This document shows positions 40,225-48,992 of a stretch of 48,994 bases of DNA, one piece after another (the stretch's first letter is position 1; each line of letters opens with the position of its first letter). Made by a program: the position numbers and the translations under genes. Below the pieces are notes generated by a model. That model searched no databases. It was not told the DNA's origin and worked only from the letters and a program-made list of their open reading frames with translations. Source of the stretch: an uncultured Muribaculaceae bacterium (lineage in GTDB: Bacteria; Bacteroidota; Bacteroidia; Bacteroidales; Muribaculaceae); NCBI GenBank assembly GCA_944321865.1, contig CALUMZ010000013.1, positions 1-48,994 of the forward strand, given 5' to 3'.

Positions 40225-41616
40225 ATGTACAGGAATTTGATACTTGCACTGTCGGCGATGTTGCTGCCTGTGGTGGCTTGTGCGCAAGGGTGCAATGAAC
40301 GGATAGGCGAATTGATGAATGGTAGCCGGTGGTTTGAACTTGAGCGCGAAATGCGGAATGTTGCGGTGCGCGATTCACTCGATCCTATGCTCTGCGGCAT
40401 GGCCGAGTCGCTTACCGACCATTATTTCAACCGTCCCGATTCAGCTTGCGTATCGCTTGGCAGGTTGCTCGAAGATTACGGGCTAGAGATGGGCGACAAT
40501 AATAAATTGAGCATGGTCGTCTTGCTTGGAATGAACATGGCCCGTGCAGGGCATTATGGTGTGGCTGCCGACTATTTGCAGAGTCTCGCCGACCACTTGG
40601 CAGCAAACGGAGTTGACAGCACGGAAACTGCGGGTTACTACACATTGGTTAACCAGTATCGCGAATTTGCCGCCGTTGGAAATATATTGAAACCTTTGCA
40701 CAAGGCCGGTGAATACCGCGTGCCTATGACGATTGATAACGATATGCACATGGCTGCCAAGAATGGCCGCGATGCTCATTTTGCCGCAATCAGTGGGAGC
40801 ATTAACGGCATTGCAGGCAATTTTGTGTTTGACACCGGTGCGGGTGTAAACGTTATTTCGGGCAGAGATACGAAGAAGTATGGCTTGCGGCGGTTGAATT
40901 GCACCATCGACATGCTGGGCGTCGGAGGATTGCAGAAGGGCGTTTATGCGATAGCCGATACGTTGCGACTGGGTGGAATGGTATGGCAGAATGTGCCTTT
41001 CCTTGTGGTGGATATTGCAACCGGCGATGCCGTTGCCGACAGCATCGGGGCAATGTTGGAGCCGGTAATCGGGTTGCCGGTGATGCTGTCGATGGGCGAG
41101 GTGCAAATGGATTTCAAGAATAAGGAATTTGTCGTGCCTGCCAAGCCTTCGGTCAATCCGTTGGGACATTGCAACATGATGCGCACCGACAGCGAGGGAT
41201 TGGGCGTAAGGATTGCCGATGAGGGAGGAGGACCGTTGTACATGCACTTCGACACGGGAGGGTACTATACGTCGATGTTCGGGACATGGTATGACAAGCA
41301 TAGTGCGGCAGTTGAGGCGGCAGGTACGCCCGACTCAATACGGACAGCCGGTGTCGGCGGGGTGTCTGTCACGCTTGGTTACCGCGTTCCGCGGATGAAG
41401 TTCATGCTAGGCAACGAATGGGTTGAACTTGATTCGGTGCAAGTCAGCACTGGTATCGACAAGCGCACAGGCGAGAAAGAAACTTCCGGATTCAGTGCCG
41501 GCAGCGGTCAGGACGGTGCGATGGGGCTTGACATGCTCGAGTGTTTCGACCGTGTCATTATAAATTTCAAGGATATGTTCATGGTCGGCATTGCTCCGCG
41601 CAAGGAAGAGCTTTGA
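40225..41616 (+). CDS. Secreted double-lobed retropepsin-like aspartyl protease
   Basis: A 463-residue secreted protein. Residues 1-20 are a signal peptide (MLLPVVACAQ). A helical N-terminal region (about 21-165) with TPR-like spacing precedes two aspartyl-protease lobes. Lobe 1 has FVFDTGAGVNVIS (Asp203) and lobe 2 has MHFDTGGYYTSMF (Asp343). Late in the chain GAMGLDMLECFDRVIINFKDM resembles the psi-loop ILG-type end of gag-like proteases. Two DTG sites in one chain would let it work as a monomer, like pepsin, instead of a dimer. Substrate is unknown. It stands alone and converges on the DUF3307 gene 34 nt away. Confidence 0.8.
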   Translation: MYRNLILALSAMLLPVVACAQGCNERIGELMNGSRWFELEREMRNVAVRDSLDPMLCGMAESLTDHYFNRPDSACVSLGRLLEDYGLEMGDNNKLSMVVLLGMNMARAGHYGVAADYLQSLADHLAANGVDSTETAGYYTLVNQYREFAAVGNILKPLHKAGEYRVPMTIDNDMHMAAKNGRDAHFAAISGSINGIAGNFVFDTGAGVNVISGRDTKKYGLRRLNCTIDMLGVGGLQKGVYAIADTLRLGGMVWQNVPFLVVDIATGDAVADSIGAMLEPVIGLPVMLSMGEVQMDFKNKEFVVPAKPSVNPLGHCNMMRTDSEGLGVRIADEGGGPLYMHFDTGGYYTSMFGTWYDKHSAAVEAAGTPDSIRTAGVGGVSVTLGYRVPRMKFMLGNEWVELDSVQVSTGIDKRTGEKETSGFSAGSGQDGAMGLDMLECFDRVIINFKDMFMVGIAPRKEEL

Positions 41617-41650
41617 CGGTTGATAATGATGAGAGTGTGGTTGCGGTGGG

Positions 41651-42364
41651 CTATGGCAACAATCCTGAAAGCCAACCGGCCGCCAAGCCGATTATCACTG
41701 CCGTCCCGAAGCTGAGGAATGTGCCGGCAAGCACATACTCGGTCTTGGGTGTGTCGGTATCCTTGAAGCGGAGTATCGATTTTGCTGCAATTATGAATCC
41801 GACCGCCTCATACTGCCCGATTGACACGAAGATTATGGTCAGCGTGCGTTCGAGGTTTCCAATCAGCGCACCTGCATTCTTTATTTCTCGGCAACTTTCG
41901 TTGCTGCCTATTTGGTATTTTTCCAATATCAGTTTTATGAGTATGTTGGATGGCTTGCAGGCAACTGCCACCCCCACAGCCACAGGAATGAACTTGGCAG
42001 GGACTATATCTGCAAGCATGTTTAGTGGCAGCGTGCCTTGCGGCTCATAAAGCAATGCGACTGCTACAATCACCGCCAGATGCAGTAGTTGGTCGGTGAC
42101 GAATGCCGCTATTCCTTGGCGAATGTAAGCTTTACCCAAGTCGATGGCCAAGTGTGTGGCAGCAATGCCGAGTGCATACGGGGCAAATCCCGCTTGTGGA
42201 ACTAAAGCCCAAGCCAGCAAACCCATTACTGCGGCGTGCAGATAGAGGAACGCGCTTCGGGCTTTTAACTCTTGTTTCTGGCGGCACAATGCGTCGCTTT
42301 GCAAGTAAAAGTCACCTGCTACGTGTGAAAGGAACAGGCTCGTCAGCAACCATGTAACAAGCAT
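41651..42364 (-). CDS. DUF3307 membrane protein
   Basis: A 237-residue membrane protein with about six helices. The first carries the DUF3307 signature LFLSHVAGDFYLQSD (about 10-24), and HAAVMGLLAWAL and LGIAATHLAIDLGKAYI (about 70-86, His..Asp..K) follow the family pattern. Function of the family is unknown. I use the ATG at 42364; the frame is open to a TTG at 42388. Either start lies inside the 3' end of the SatD-like gene (overlap 53 or 77 nt), so translation is likely coupled. The pairing with a SatD-like protein recurs in Bacteroidetes to my knowledge, which suggests a shared job. Confidence 0.75.
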   Translation of the reverse strand: MLVTWLLTSLFLSHVAGDFYLQSDALCRQKQELKARSAFLYLHAAVMGLLAWALVPQAGFAPYALGIAATHLAIDLGKAYIRQGIAAFVTDQLLHLAVIVAVALLYEPQGTLPLNMLADIVPAKFIPVAVGVAVACKPSNILIKLILEKYQIGSNESCREIKNAGALIGNLERTLTIIFVSIGQYEAVGFIIAAKSILRFKDTDTPKTEYVLAGTFLSFGTAVIIGLAAGWLSGLLP

Positions 42365-43016
42365 AGCCGTAAAAATTAAGGTTTTCAAAATATTTCAGGG
42401 CGGCTTCGATGCAATACCATTTTGCCGCAGTTGAGTGCTGGTTAACGGCCGACTGTTTCATCCCCATTTTAGTCGCTATCTCGGTTTCGTTGAGCGACAA
42501 CAGCTTGTAATATAGGACTTCGCTTTGCCGCCTTGTGGCATCGTTTATTATTGCATCGATGAGCAATGCTGTGGTGCGCAGTGGTGCTTGCAATTCAGGG
42601 TCGTAGATGTCGATGGACATGGTTCCTTTGGTCGGAGACCCCATTTTGGCAAGTGCACGCCCCGACCGGTATATTGCTTCTCCGTCCATGATGTCTTCAT
42701 TGCGGTCGATTATGCGCATTTCTCCGAAGCCTATAACGATGCGCAGGCCGTAGGTCAGGAATTGTTTTTTTTCTTTTGTCCGCTCTATGTCGGCCGATTT
42801 TATGAGGGTCTTCAGGATTAATGCAATGCGTAATGCGTCTGATGGGTTTGGTATGAGGCACTCGATGTAGTCGCCTTTTATGAGGCGTCCCCAAAAGCCC
42901 GGAAACTTGTTTCCGAGCTTTGCAAACACTTCGTTGATTTTTTTCTTCAGGGCGATGATTTCGCCGGTGGAGAGTGTTGTTGAAGATACTATGTCGGCAG
43001 AAATGGTTGCGTACAT
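42312..43016 (-). CDS. SatD-like regulator: cyclase-like N-terminus plus helix-turn-helix
   Basis: A 234-residue cytoplasmic protein. The N-terminal half (MYATISADIVSSTTLSTGEI .. WGRLIKGDYIECLIPNP .. GLRIVIGFGEMRII) resembles the SatD/nucleotidyl-cyclase-like fold. The C-terminal part (about 170-215; LLSLNETEIATKMGMKQSAVNQHSTAAKWYCIEAALKYF) is a sigma-70-region-4-like helix-turn-helix. The ATG at 43016 is used, because the frame's earlier ATG at 43043 falls inside the -7 box. A perfect promoter (43041-43072) and an array of 29-bp direct repeats lie directly upstream, suggesting control by a DNA-binding protein, possibly this one. SatD assignment is from pattern only; a stand-alone cyclase-like regulator is an alternative. 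Confidence 0.6.
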   Translation of the reverse strand: MYATISADIVSSTTLSTGEIIALKKKINEVFAKLGNKFPGFWGRLIKGDYIECLIPNPSDALRIALILKTLIKSADIERTKEKKQFLTYGLRIVIGFGEMRIIDRNEDIMDGEAIYRSGRALAKMGSPTKGTMSIDIYDPELQAPLRTTALLIDAIINDATRRQSEVLYYKLLSLNETEIATKMGMKQSAVNQHSTAAKWYCIEAALKYFENLNFYGYACYMVADEPVPFTRSR

Positions 43017-43040
43017 TGTTTTGTGCCTTTTGTTTTTTGA

Positions 43041-43072
43041 CAAAGTTAGGTATTTACTTTGGGTTAAGCAAA
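43041..43072 (-). promoter_or_regulatory. Promoter of the SatD-like/DUF3307 operon
   Basis: On the minus strand TTTG (43072-43069), 20 nt, TAACTTTG (43048-43041). Start would be near 43035, which fixes the ATG at 43016. Confidence 0.75.
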
Positions 43073-43088
43073 TTTTTGAGGGTAAATT

Positions 43089-43204
43089 ATAAGTAAAAAT
43101 GCTAATAATATATCATTATAAGCATATATACTTATAATGTGGTAAAATAAGTTTGAATGCTAATATTGTTATATAATAAGTGTTGATGCTAATATAAAGT
43201 TGGT
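43089..43204 (-). repeat. Array of four 29-bp direct repeats upstream of the SatD-like promoter
   Basis: Units start at 43089, 43118, 43147 and 43176, an exact 29-bp period. Units 1, 3 and 4 share ATAAGTnnnnATGCTAATA; unit 2 keeps ATAAG and the spacing but is diverged. A fifth, weaker unit may start at 43205 (ATTAGTGTTTCTGTTTATT). The array begins 17 nt upstream of the -33 box and has the look of an operator (iteron) array. Confidence 0.7.
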
Positions 43205-43222
43205 ATTAGTGTTTCTGTTTAT

Positions 43223-43720
43223 TCATAATAATTTCAAAGCTATATGCGCACAGGCCTCGGCATCGGCGAGGGCGTTGTGGTGTGCCGTGAGGTCGTAGCC
43301 GCAATATGCTGCCACGGTGTGCAGTTGGTGGTTGGGCAGTTGCCCGCGCAACTTGTGCCTTGAAGCCTTGAGTGTGCAGAAGAATGTGTAGTCGGGGTAA
43401 TATAGGTCATATGCGTTGTGCGCGGCAATCAGGCAGCTGCGGTCAAATGGGGCGTTGTGCGCCACAAATGGCAGGTCTCTGACCATTGGTTCAAACCGTT
43501 CCCACACCTCGTCGAATGTCGGAGCGTTGTTGGTGTCGGCCGGGGTAAGTCCGTGTATGGCAGTGTTGTCGGCAAGGTAATAATTGGGGTAGGGCTTTAT
43601 GAGGCTGTATTGTTCATCGACGATTATTCCGTTTTTGACAAATACAAGTCCTATGCTGCATACGCTCGAGCGCACACGGTTGGCTGTTTCAAAGTCGATT
43701 GCTACAAAGTCGCGTATCAT
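43223..43720 (-). CDS. DnaQ-like 3'-5' exonuclease (DEDDh)
   Basis: A 165-residue exonuclease of the DnaQ/epsilon type. ExoI is FVAIDFETAN (Asp8, Glu10), ExoII lies in VAHNAPFDRSCL (Asp), and ExoIII is HHNALADAEACA (His and Asp), giving the DEDDh set. Such small stand-alone enzymes proofread or trim single-stranded DNA, or degrade RNA. The ATG at 43720 overlaps the mfd stop by 4 nt (ATGA), which excludes the longer upstream frame. It is the last gene of the S41-mfd-exonuclease unit; a DNA repair role fits the neighbour. Confidence 0.88.
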   Translation of the reverse strand: MIRDFVAIDFETANRVRSSVCSIGLVFVKNGIIVDEQYSLIKPYPNYYLADNTAIHGLTPADTNNAPTFDEVWERFEPMVRDLPFVAHNAPFDRSCLIAAHNAYDLYYPDYTFFCTLKASRHKLRGQLPNHQLHTVAAYCGYDLTAHHNALADAEACAHIALKLL

Positions 43721-46700
43721 GATGCTTCCAACGAGGTGATAGTGGTTAATATTGAGATGGCTTCTTCTACACTGTCCACGTGGTCGATGAGTAGTGACCG
43801 TTTCCCCTTGATGTCGCGAATGTGGCACCGGCGAGGGTTTTGTTGCAGGTAGGTGAGAATGCGGCCGAATGCCGGCGACTGATAATAGGCCTTGTTTTCA
43901 TCTCCCACGAAATAGATGTACATGTTGCCCATTTTCAACGCTATTTTTTCTATACCGAGTGTGCGGGCTATGCGGCGCAGGGTGACGATGCGTATCAGTT
44001 CGGCGGCTTGCCGGGGGATTTTGCCGAAACGGTCTTCAAGTCGGTGGCGGAATTCAAGCACGTCGCTCTCGCGTTCCATGTTGTCTAATTCTTGGTACAG
44101 GCTTACTCGCTCGCTTTCCTGCGGCACGTATGTTGCCGGGAACAGCAATTCCATGTCCGACTCGATTACGCAATCGGCAACGTATGCCGTTTCGCCGTTG
44201 TTGGCGTTTTCTTCGTCCTTGAATGTGTCGGAAAACTCTTCGGTGCGCAATTCGAGCACGGCCTCTTGCAGTATCTTTTGGTAGGTTTCATAGCCAAGGT
44301 CGGCAATGAAGCCGCTCTGTTCGGCTCCGAGCAGGTTGCCGGCTCCGCGTATGTCGAGGTCTTGCATGGCAATGTGTATGCCGCTGCCCAGTTCGGCAAA
44401 GCTTTCGATGGCCTGCAAGCGTCGGCGGGCGATTGCCGTAAGCGGCTTGCGCGGCGGGACGAGCAAGTAGCAGAATGCTTTGCGGGAACTGCGCCCTACG
44501 CGGCCGCGCAACTGGTGCAGCTCGCTCAGGCCGAAGTCTTGGGCATTGTTGATTATGATGGTGTTCACGTTGGGCATGTCGATGCCGCTCTCGATGATTG
44601 TCGTAGCAAGCAACACGTCATAGTCATGGTTGGCAAAGTCTATTATGGTCTGTTCGAGCTTCTCCGGCGGCATTTGTCCGTGGCCTATTGCCACGCGTGC
44701 GTCGGGAACAAGGCGGTTGACCATTTCATTAAGTTGCACAAGGTTCTCGATGCGGTTGCTCACGAAAAACACTTGTCCGTTGCGCGACATTTCAAAGTTG
44801 ATTGCCTCTTGCACTATGTCATCGTTAAGGGCGTTGACCGAAGTCATGATGGGGTAGCGGTTGGCGGGCGGCGTGGTGATTGCGCTCAAGTCGCGCGCGC
44901 CCATCAGCGAGAATTGCAAGGTGCGCGGTATAGGTGTTGCCGACATGGTGAGGGTGTCGACATTCACTTTCATTTGTTTCAGCCGCTCTTTCACGGCAAC
45001 TCCGAATTTTTGTTCCTCGTCGATGACAAGCAAACCCAAGTCGTGGAATTTCACCCCTTTGCCTATCAATTTGTGCGTGCCTATTATGATGTCAATCTTT
45101 CCGGACGAGAGGTCTTCGAGAATCTGTTTCACCTCCTTGGGCTTGCGGGCGCGGCTCAGGTACTCAACTTTCACGGGGAAGTCTTTCAACCGTTCGCTGA
45201 ATGTGGTGTAGTGCTGGAATGCAAGCACGGTGGTAGGCACCAACACGGCGGTCTGCTTGCCGTCGGTGGCAGCCTTGAAAGCTGCGCGTATGGCCACCTC
45301 GGTCTTGCCGAAACCCACGTCGCCGCAGATGAGGCGGTCCATCGGTTTCGATTTCTCCATGTCGGCTTTCACCTCGTTGGTGGCCTTCAGTTGGTCGGGT
45401 GTGTCTTCATATATGAACGATGCTTCCAGCTCTTGTTGCAAGTACCCATCTGGCGAGAAGGCAAACCCTTTTTCCTCTTTGCGGGCTGCATACAGTTTTA
45501 TCAGGTCGCGGGCAATATCCTTGAGCTTGCTTTTGGTGCGTTCCTTTATGCGGTTCCATGCCCCGCTGCCCAATTTGTTGATGCGTGGTTCCACACCTTC
45601 CTTGCCACGGTATTTGGCCAACTTGTGCAGTGCGTGAATCGACACAAAGATGATGTCGTTGTTCAAGTAGATGAGTTTAATCATCTCTTGCATCTTGCCG
45701 TTGACCGATGTGCGTACAAGACCGCCGAATTTGCCCACTCCGTGGTCGACATGTACGATGTAGTCGCCTACTTCTATTTGGTTCAACTCTTTTAGCGACA
45801 GTGCCAACTTACCCGAGCGGGCGCGGTCGCTTTTAAGATTGTATTTGTGGAACCGGTCGAATATCTGATGGTCGGTGAAGACGCACATCTTCAGCTCGTT
45901 GTCTACAAATCCCTCATGGATAGTCTTTGATACCGGCGTGAATGCGATGTCGTCGGCTCTGTCTTCAAATATGGCCTTCAAGCGTTCTATCTGTTTGGCG
46001 CTGTCCGAAAGGATATATATGGTGAATCCTTTACCGATGAAATCGTGGAACGAGTCGCTGATGAGGTCGAAATTTTTGTGGTAGATGGCTTGCGGCGACA
46101 GGTCGAACGAGAGGCGTGCGTCGCAGTCGGCTTGCGACCGGCCATAGTGGAAGTCGATGCGCCGCATTGCCGTCATGCGCGTGGTGAAGTCGATGAAGTC
46201 TACGACTTTTTTCATGGCATCTCGGTCGCCTTCATCGGCTATCACGGTGCTTTCCGATAAAGTCTCTTCGGAAATCGCCTTGATGCGTTGCAGCAGCCAG
46301 TCTTTGTCATGGCACACTATGGTGGCATCACTTCCTATGTATTCGAGCAGGGAAATCCCGTTTGCATTTTCGGTTGCCATGCCGTTGATTATCGATACTG
46401 TGTCGGTTTCGCTTTCCGACAATTGTGTCTCCACATTGAATGTTCGTATGCTTTCTATCTCGTCGCCGAAAAAGTCAATGCGGTAGGGCAGTTCGTTGGA
46501 ATACGAGTAAACGTCGAGTATCGAGCCGCGCACGGCAAATTGTCCCGGCTCGTACACATAGTCCTGTTCGTTGAAGCCGAATGCACGCAACTGTTTTTCT
46601 ATTTCCACGAGGTCGGCACTGCCGCCTTTCTTCAGACTGATGGTGCTGCTTTCCACTTTTTCACGTGGCGAAACGCGCTCGGCAAGGGCCTCGGGATATG

Positions 46701-47067
46701 TTACAACCCACCTTACGTTCGCATCGGAATGCCACTTGTTTAGAACCTCGGTGCGCAATATTTCCGATGGCGCGTCGACCTGACCGTATTTAATGTCGCG
46801 TTTGTATCCCGACGGGAATATGAGCACATGGCTGTCCCCGGCTATTTGGCACAAGTCAAAGTATATGTATCCCGCCTCGTCGAGGTCGTTTGCAACGATA
46901 AGGTAAGGCATTTTCCCCTTGGGCAGGCACGAAAACAATATTGCGGCAGCCGAGCCCGCAAGCCCGTCGATGCTGACGATGCGGTTGCGCTTGGCTGCCA
47001 AAGTTTTTTTCAATGCTTCGCGACGGGCAGTTGTCCCTATCAGCCGGCACAGTTCCTCTAATTCCAT
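43717..47067 (-). CDS. mfd: Transcription-repair coupling factor Mfd
   Basis: A 1116-residue ATP-driven translocase that removes RNA polymerase stalled at DNA damage and recruits UvrA. The UvrB-like N-terminal module covers about 1-330 (VYEPGQFAVRGSILDVYSYS at about 171-190). The RNA-polymerase-interacting CarD-like domain is about 428-490 (QIEVGDYIVHVDHGVGKF). The helicase core follows: Walker A GDVGFGKT (582-589), DEEQ (683-686), SATPIPRT (709-716) and QLRGRVGR (852-859). The TRCF C-terminal domain ends the protein (about 960-1110). It starts directly after the S41 protease stop, with no gap. Confidence 0.97.
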   Translation of the reverse strand: MELEELCRLIGTTARREALKKTLAAKRNRIVSIDGLAGSAAAILFSCLPKGKMPYLIVANDLDEAGYIYFDLCQIAGDSHVLIFPSGYKRDIKYGQVDAPSEILRTEVLNKWHSDANVRWVVTYPEALAERVSPREKVESSTISLKKGGSADLVEIEKQLRAFGFNEQDYVYEPGQFAVRGSILDVYSYSNELPYRIDFFGDEIESIRTFNVETQLSESETDTVSIINGMATENANGISLLEYIGSDATIVCHDKDWLLQRIKAISEETLSESTVIADEGDRDAMKKVVDFIDFTTRMTAMRRIDFHYGRSQADCDARLSFDLSPQAIYHKNFDLISDSFHDFIGKGFTIYILSDSAKQIERLKAIFEDRADDIAFTPVSKTIHEGFVDNELKMCVFTDHQIFDRFHKYNLKSDRARSGKLALSLKELNQIEVGDYIVHVDHGVGKFGGLVRTSVNGKMQEMIKLIYLNNDIIFVSIHALHKLAKYRGKEGVEPRINKLGSGAWNRIKERTKSKLKDIARDLIKLYAARKEEKGFAFSPDGYLQQELEASFIYEDTPDQLKATNEVKADMEKSKPMDRLICGDVGFGKTEVAIRAAFKAATDGKQTAVLVPTTVLAFQHYTTFSERLKDFPVKVEYLSRARKPKEVKQILEDLSSGKIDIIIGTHKLIGKGVKFHDLGLLVIDEEQKFGVAVKERLKQMKVNVDTLTMSATPIPRTLQFSLMGARDLSAITTPPANRYPIMTSVNALNDDIVQEAINFEMSRNGQVFFVSNRIENLVQLNEMVNRLVPDARVAIGHGQMPPEKLEQTIIDFANHDYDVLLATTIIESGIDMPNVNTIIINNAQDFGLSELHQLRGRVGRSSRKAFCYLLVPPRKPLTAIARRRLQAIESFAELGSGIHIAMQDLDIRGAGNLLGAEQSGFIADLGYETYQKILQEAVLELRTEEFSDTFKDEENANNGETAYVADCVIESDMELLFPATYVPQESERVSLYQELDNMERESDVLEFRHRLEDRFGKIPRQAAELIRIVTLRRIARTLGIEKIALKMGNMYIYFVGDENKAYYQSPAFGRILTYLQQNPRRCHIRDIKGKRSLLIDHVDSVEEAISILTTITSLEAS

Positions 47068-48726
47068 TTATTGCTTAATGTTCAGTATCTTATAATATTC
47101 ACCGGGTTTGCCAAGCATTTCTATGGCCTTGTCGAGGCATTCATCGGTTTTCAGTGAATGGATTATCGGCCCGCGTTGGTAATACGGGCGTTTCAGTATC
47201 TCCATGGCAAGCACCTGCGAGATTTCGTCGCGGTGCGTGTCGAGGTCTTTGCCAAGGTCGTGCTTTAGCAGTCGTGCCATCACCTTGAATTGTGCCCGTG
47301 TGCTGTCGTTCATGTAACCTTCGACTTCGGCCAGCTTTTCAAGGTCGGCAAGGCGGTCTTCGCACACTTTGTCGTACTTGAACTTTTCAGGGTCGATGAA
47401 TCGCTTGAAGTCGGCATATATGCTGTCGGTGACTTCAAATTGTTCGGGAGAGGGTATCGATTGGTGTTCGTTAATATATTTTGTTGCAAAGTTGAAAGCC
47501 CAGTTGTCGCGAACTATGTTGTAGTATAGCCTTGTCACGTCGGGGTAAGTGACAGTGATGTCGGGTGTGATTCCTCCACCGTCTCTAACTTCGCGCCCGT
47601 GTGCCGTGTGAAACACCGTTGTCAGGCTGTCGGGGATGCGGTTAACCGACCCGTCGACGTTGCGGTGCGAGTAGTCGATGGCTTGTATGAGTCGCCCGCT
47701 GGGGATGTAGTATTTTGCCGTGGTAACCTTGAATATGCCGTTATAAGGCATTTGCCGGGTTTCTTGCACAAGCCCCTTGCCAAACGAACGCGACCCGATG
47801 ATGACGGCGCGGTCAAGGTCTTGCAGCGAGCCGGCAGTGATTTCCGAGGCCGAGGCCGAGGCCCCGTCGACAAGCACCATTAGCGGTATATCGGGAGCAA
47901 TGGGATCTTGTGTGGTCTTGTAGGTCTTTTCGTTTTGCTTTTCTTTGCCGCGGCGTTGCAGCACCATTGTACCCTTGGGGACGAAATTGCCCACTATCTG
48001 CACTGCGCTTTCAAGCAGCCCGCCGCCGTTGCCGCGCAAGTCGAGAGCAATGGCTTTGACTCGGGAATCTTTTAGGAGTTCGGATAATGCTTTATGCACT
48101 TCTTCGGCCGAGCTTTCCGAGAAACTTGTCAGGGCTATGTAGCCGATGCTGTCGCGAGCCACTCCATAGTATGGCACGGCCTTGATATGGATTTTCTCGC
48201 GCATGAAATTAAAGTGTTTCAGCCCTTCGTATGGACGTCTGACCCACAAGTCGAGCATTGTGTTGGCTTGTCCTTTCAAGCGGTCACTTACTTTGTCGTA
48301 TTTCCAGCCGGCTGTGGTATCATTGTCTATTTTTACTATTATGTCGCCCGGCATAAGCCCTGCGCGTGCCGCCGGGCTGCCTTCGTAAGGTTCGTTAATC
48401 ATCACCGAGTCGCCCACTTGCATTATCAGCGCGCCTATGCCGCCATATTCGCCGGTCGTAAGCAGGCGTATGTCGTCTTGGTCTGATGCCGGCATGTATT
48501 CAGTGTATGGGTCAAGGTCGCCAAGCATTGCATCGATGGCTATTTTCATCGAGCGGTCGGCATCTATGCTGTCCACATAGTAGGTTACGAGTTCTTTAAA
48601 TAATGTGTTGAATGTGTCAAGATTACGAGCAATGGCAGCCTCGTCGGTCGAAGCAGCCTCCACTGCATTGGCAGGCAGCATTAATGCTACCGTCAATAGC
48701 CCCATAAGGGCATGTTTGATTCTCAT
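47068..48726 (-). CDS. S41-family C-terminal processing protease
   Basis: A 552-residue periplasmic serine protease of the CtpA/Prc group, which trims or degrades envelope proteins. An N-terminal signal peptide (MRIKHALMGLLTVALMLPANAVEA) precedes a helical region. A PDZ domain follows (about 85-165; GEYGGIGALIMQVGDSVMINEPYEGSPAARAGLMPGDII), then the S41 core with LDLRGNGGGLLESAVQI. The catalytic Ser is in VDGASASASEITAG (about 298) and the Lys in GSRSFGKGLVQ (about 323). A C-terminal 120-residue helical tail follows. The start at the ATG 48726 is preferred; the longer frame starts at TTG within a TAAATTTG -7-like box (48749-48742). First gene of the unit with mfd. Confidence 0.92.
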   Translation of the reverse strand: MRIKHALMGLLTVALMLPANAVEAASTDEAAIARNLDTFNTLFKELVTYYVDSIDADRSMKIAIDAMLGDLDPYTEYMPASDQDDIRLLTTGEYGGIGALIMQVGDSVMINEPYEGSPAARAGLMPGDIIVKIDNDTTAGWKYDKVSDRLKGQANTMLDLWVRRPYEGLKHFNFMREKIHIKAVPYYGVARDSIGYIALTSFSESSAEEVHKALSELLKDSRVKAIALDLRGNGGGLLESAVQIVGNFVPKGTMVLQRRGKEKQNEKTYKTTQDPIAPDIPLMVLVDGASASASEITAGSLQDLDRAVIIGSRSFGKGLVQETRQMPYNGIFKVTTAKYYIPSGRLIQAIDYSHRNVDGSVNRIPDSLTTVFHTAHGREVRDGGGITPDITVTYPDVTRLYYNIVRDNWAFNFATKYINEHQSIPSPEQFEVTDSIYADFKRFIDPEKFKYDKVCEDRLADLEKLAEVEGYMNDSTRAQFKVMARLLKHDLGKDLDTHRDEISQVLAMEILKRPYYQRGPIIHSLKTDECLDKAIEMLGKPGEYYKILNIKQ

Positions 48727-48844
48727 ATTTTTTGCTGTTTTCAAATTTAACTGCTAAAATACTACTTACTATTGAATTATCATGCCATAGTTGTTCTAAA
48801 ATTGAGTTAACAAATCAATTTTTTGGATTTTTTCAGCCGATACT

Positions 48845-48876
48845 ATTGCATATATCAGAAATAGGCACTACCTTTG
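48845..48876 (+). promoter_or_regulatory. tRNA-Asn promoter
   Basis: ATTG (48845-48848), 20 nt, TACCTTTG (48869-48876), 42 nt before the tRNA. Confidence 0.7.
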
Positions 48877-48918
48877 CATCGCAATTCCAAAACAGGTCAC
48901 ACTGAAAATTGCAACTTT

Positions 48919-48992
48919 GCTTCAATAGCTCAGTCGGTTAGAGCACCTGACTGTTAATCAGGGGGTCGTTGGTTCAAGTCCATCTTGAAGCG
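48919..48992 (+). tRNA. tRNA-Asn (GTT)
   Basis: A 74-nt cloverleaf: acceptor GCTTCAA/TTGAAGC, D-arm GCTC..GAGC, anticodon arm CCTGA-CTGTTAA-TCAGG with anticodon GTT, five-base variable loop GGGTC, T-arm GTTGG-TTCAAGT-CCATC, discriminator G. The T-stem has one T-T mismatch at its second pair. CCA is not fully encoded within the window (CA follows the discriminator, then the window ends). Confidence 0.93.

Noticed and set aside
43089..43204. CRISPR-like array
   Set aside because: Repeat core of 19 bp with 10-bp spacers, A/T-rich and upstream of a promoter; spacers are too short and no cas genes are present.
44092..45795. 567-codon plus-strand frame opposite mfd
   Set aside because: Mfd motifs on the other strand are complete; this frame has no recognisable domain.
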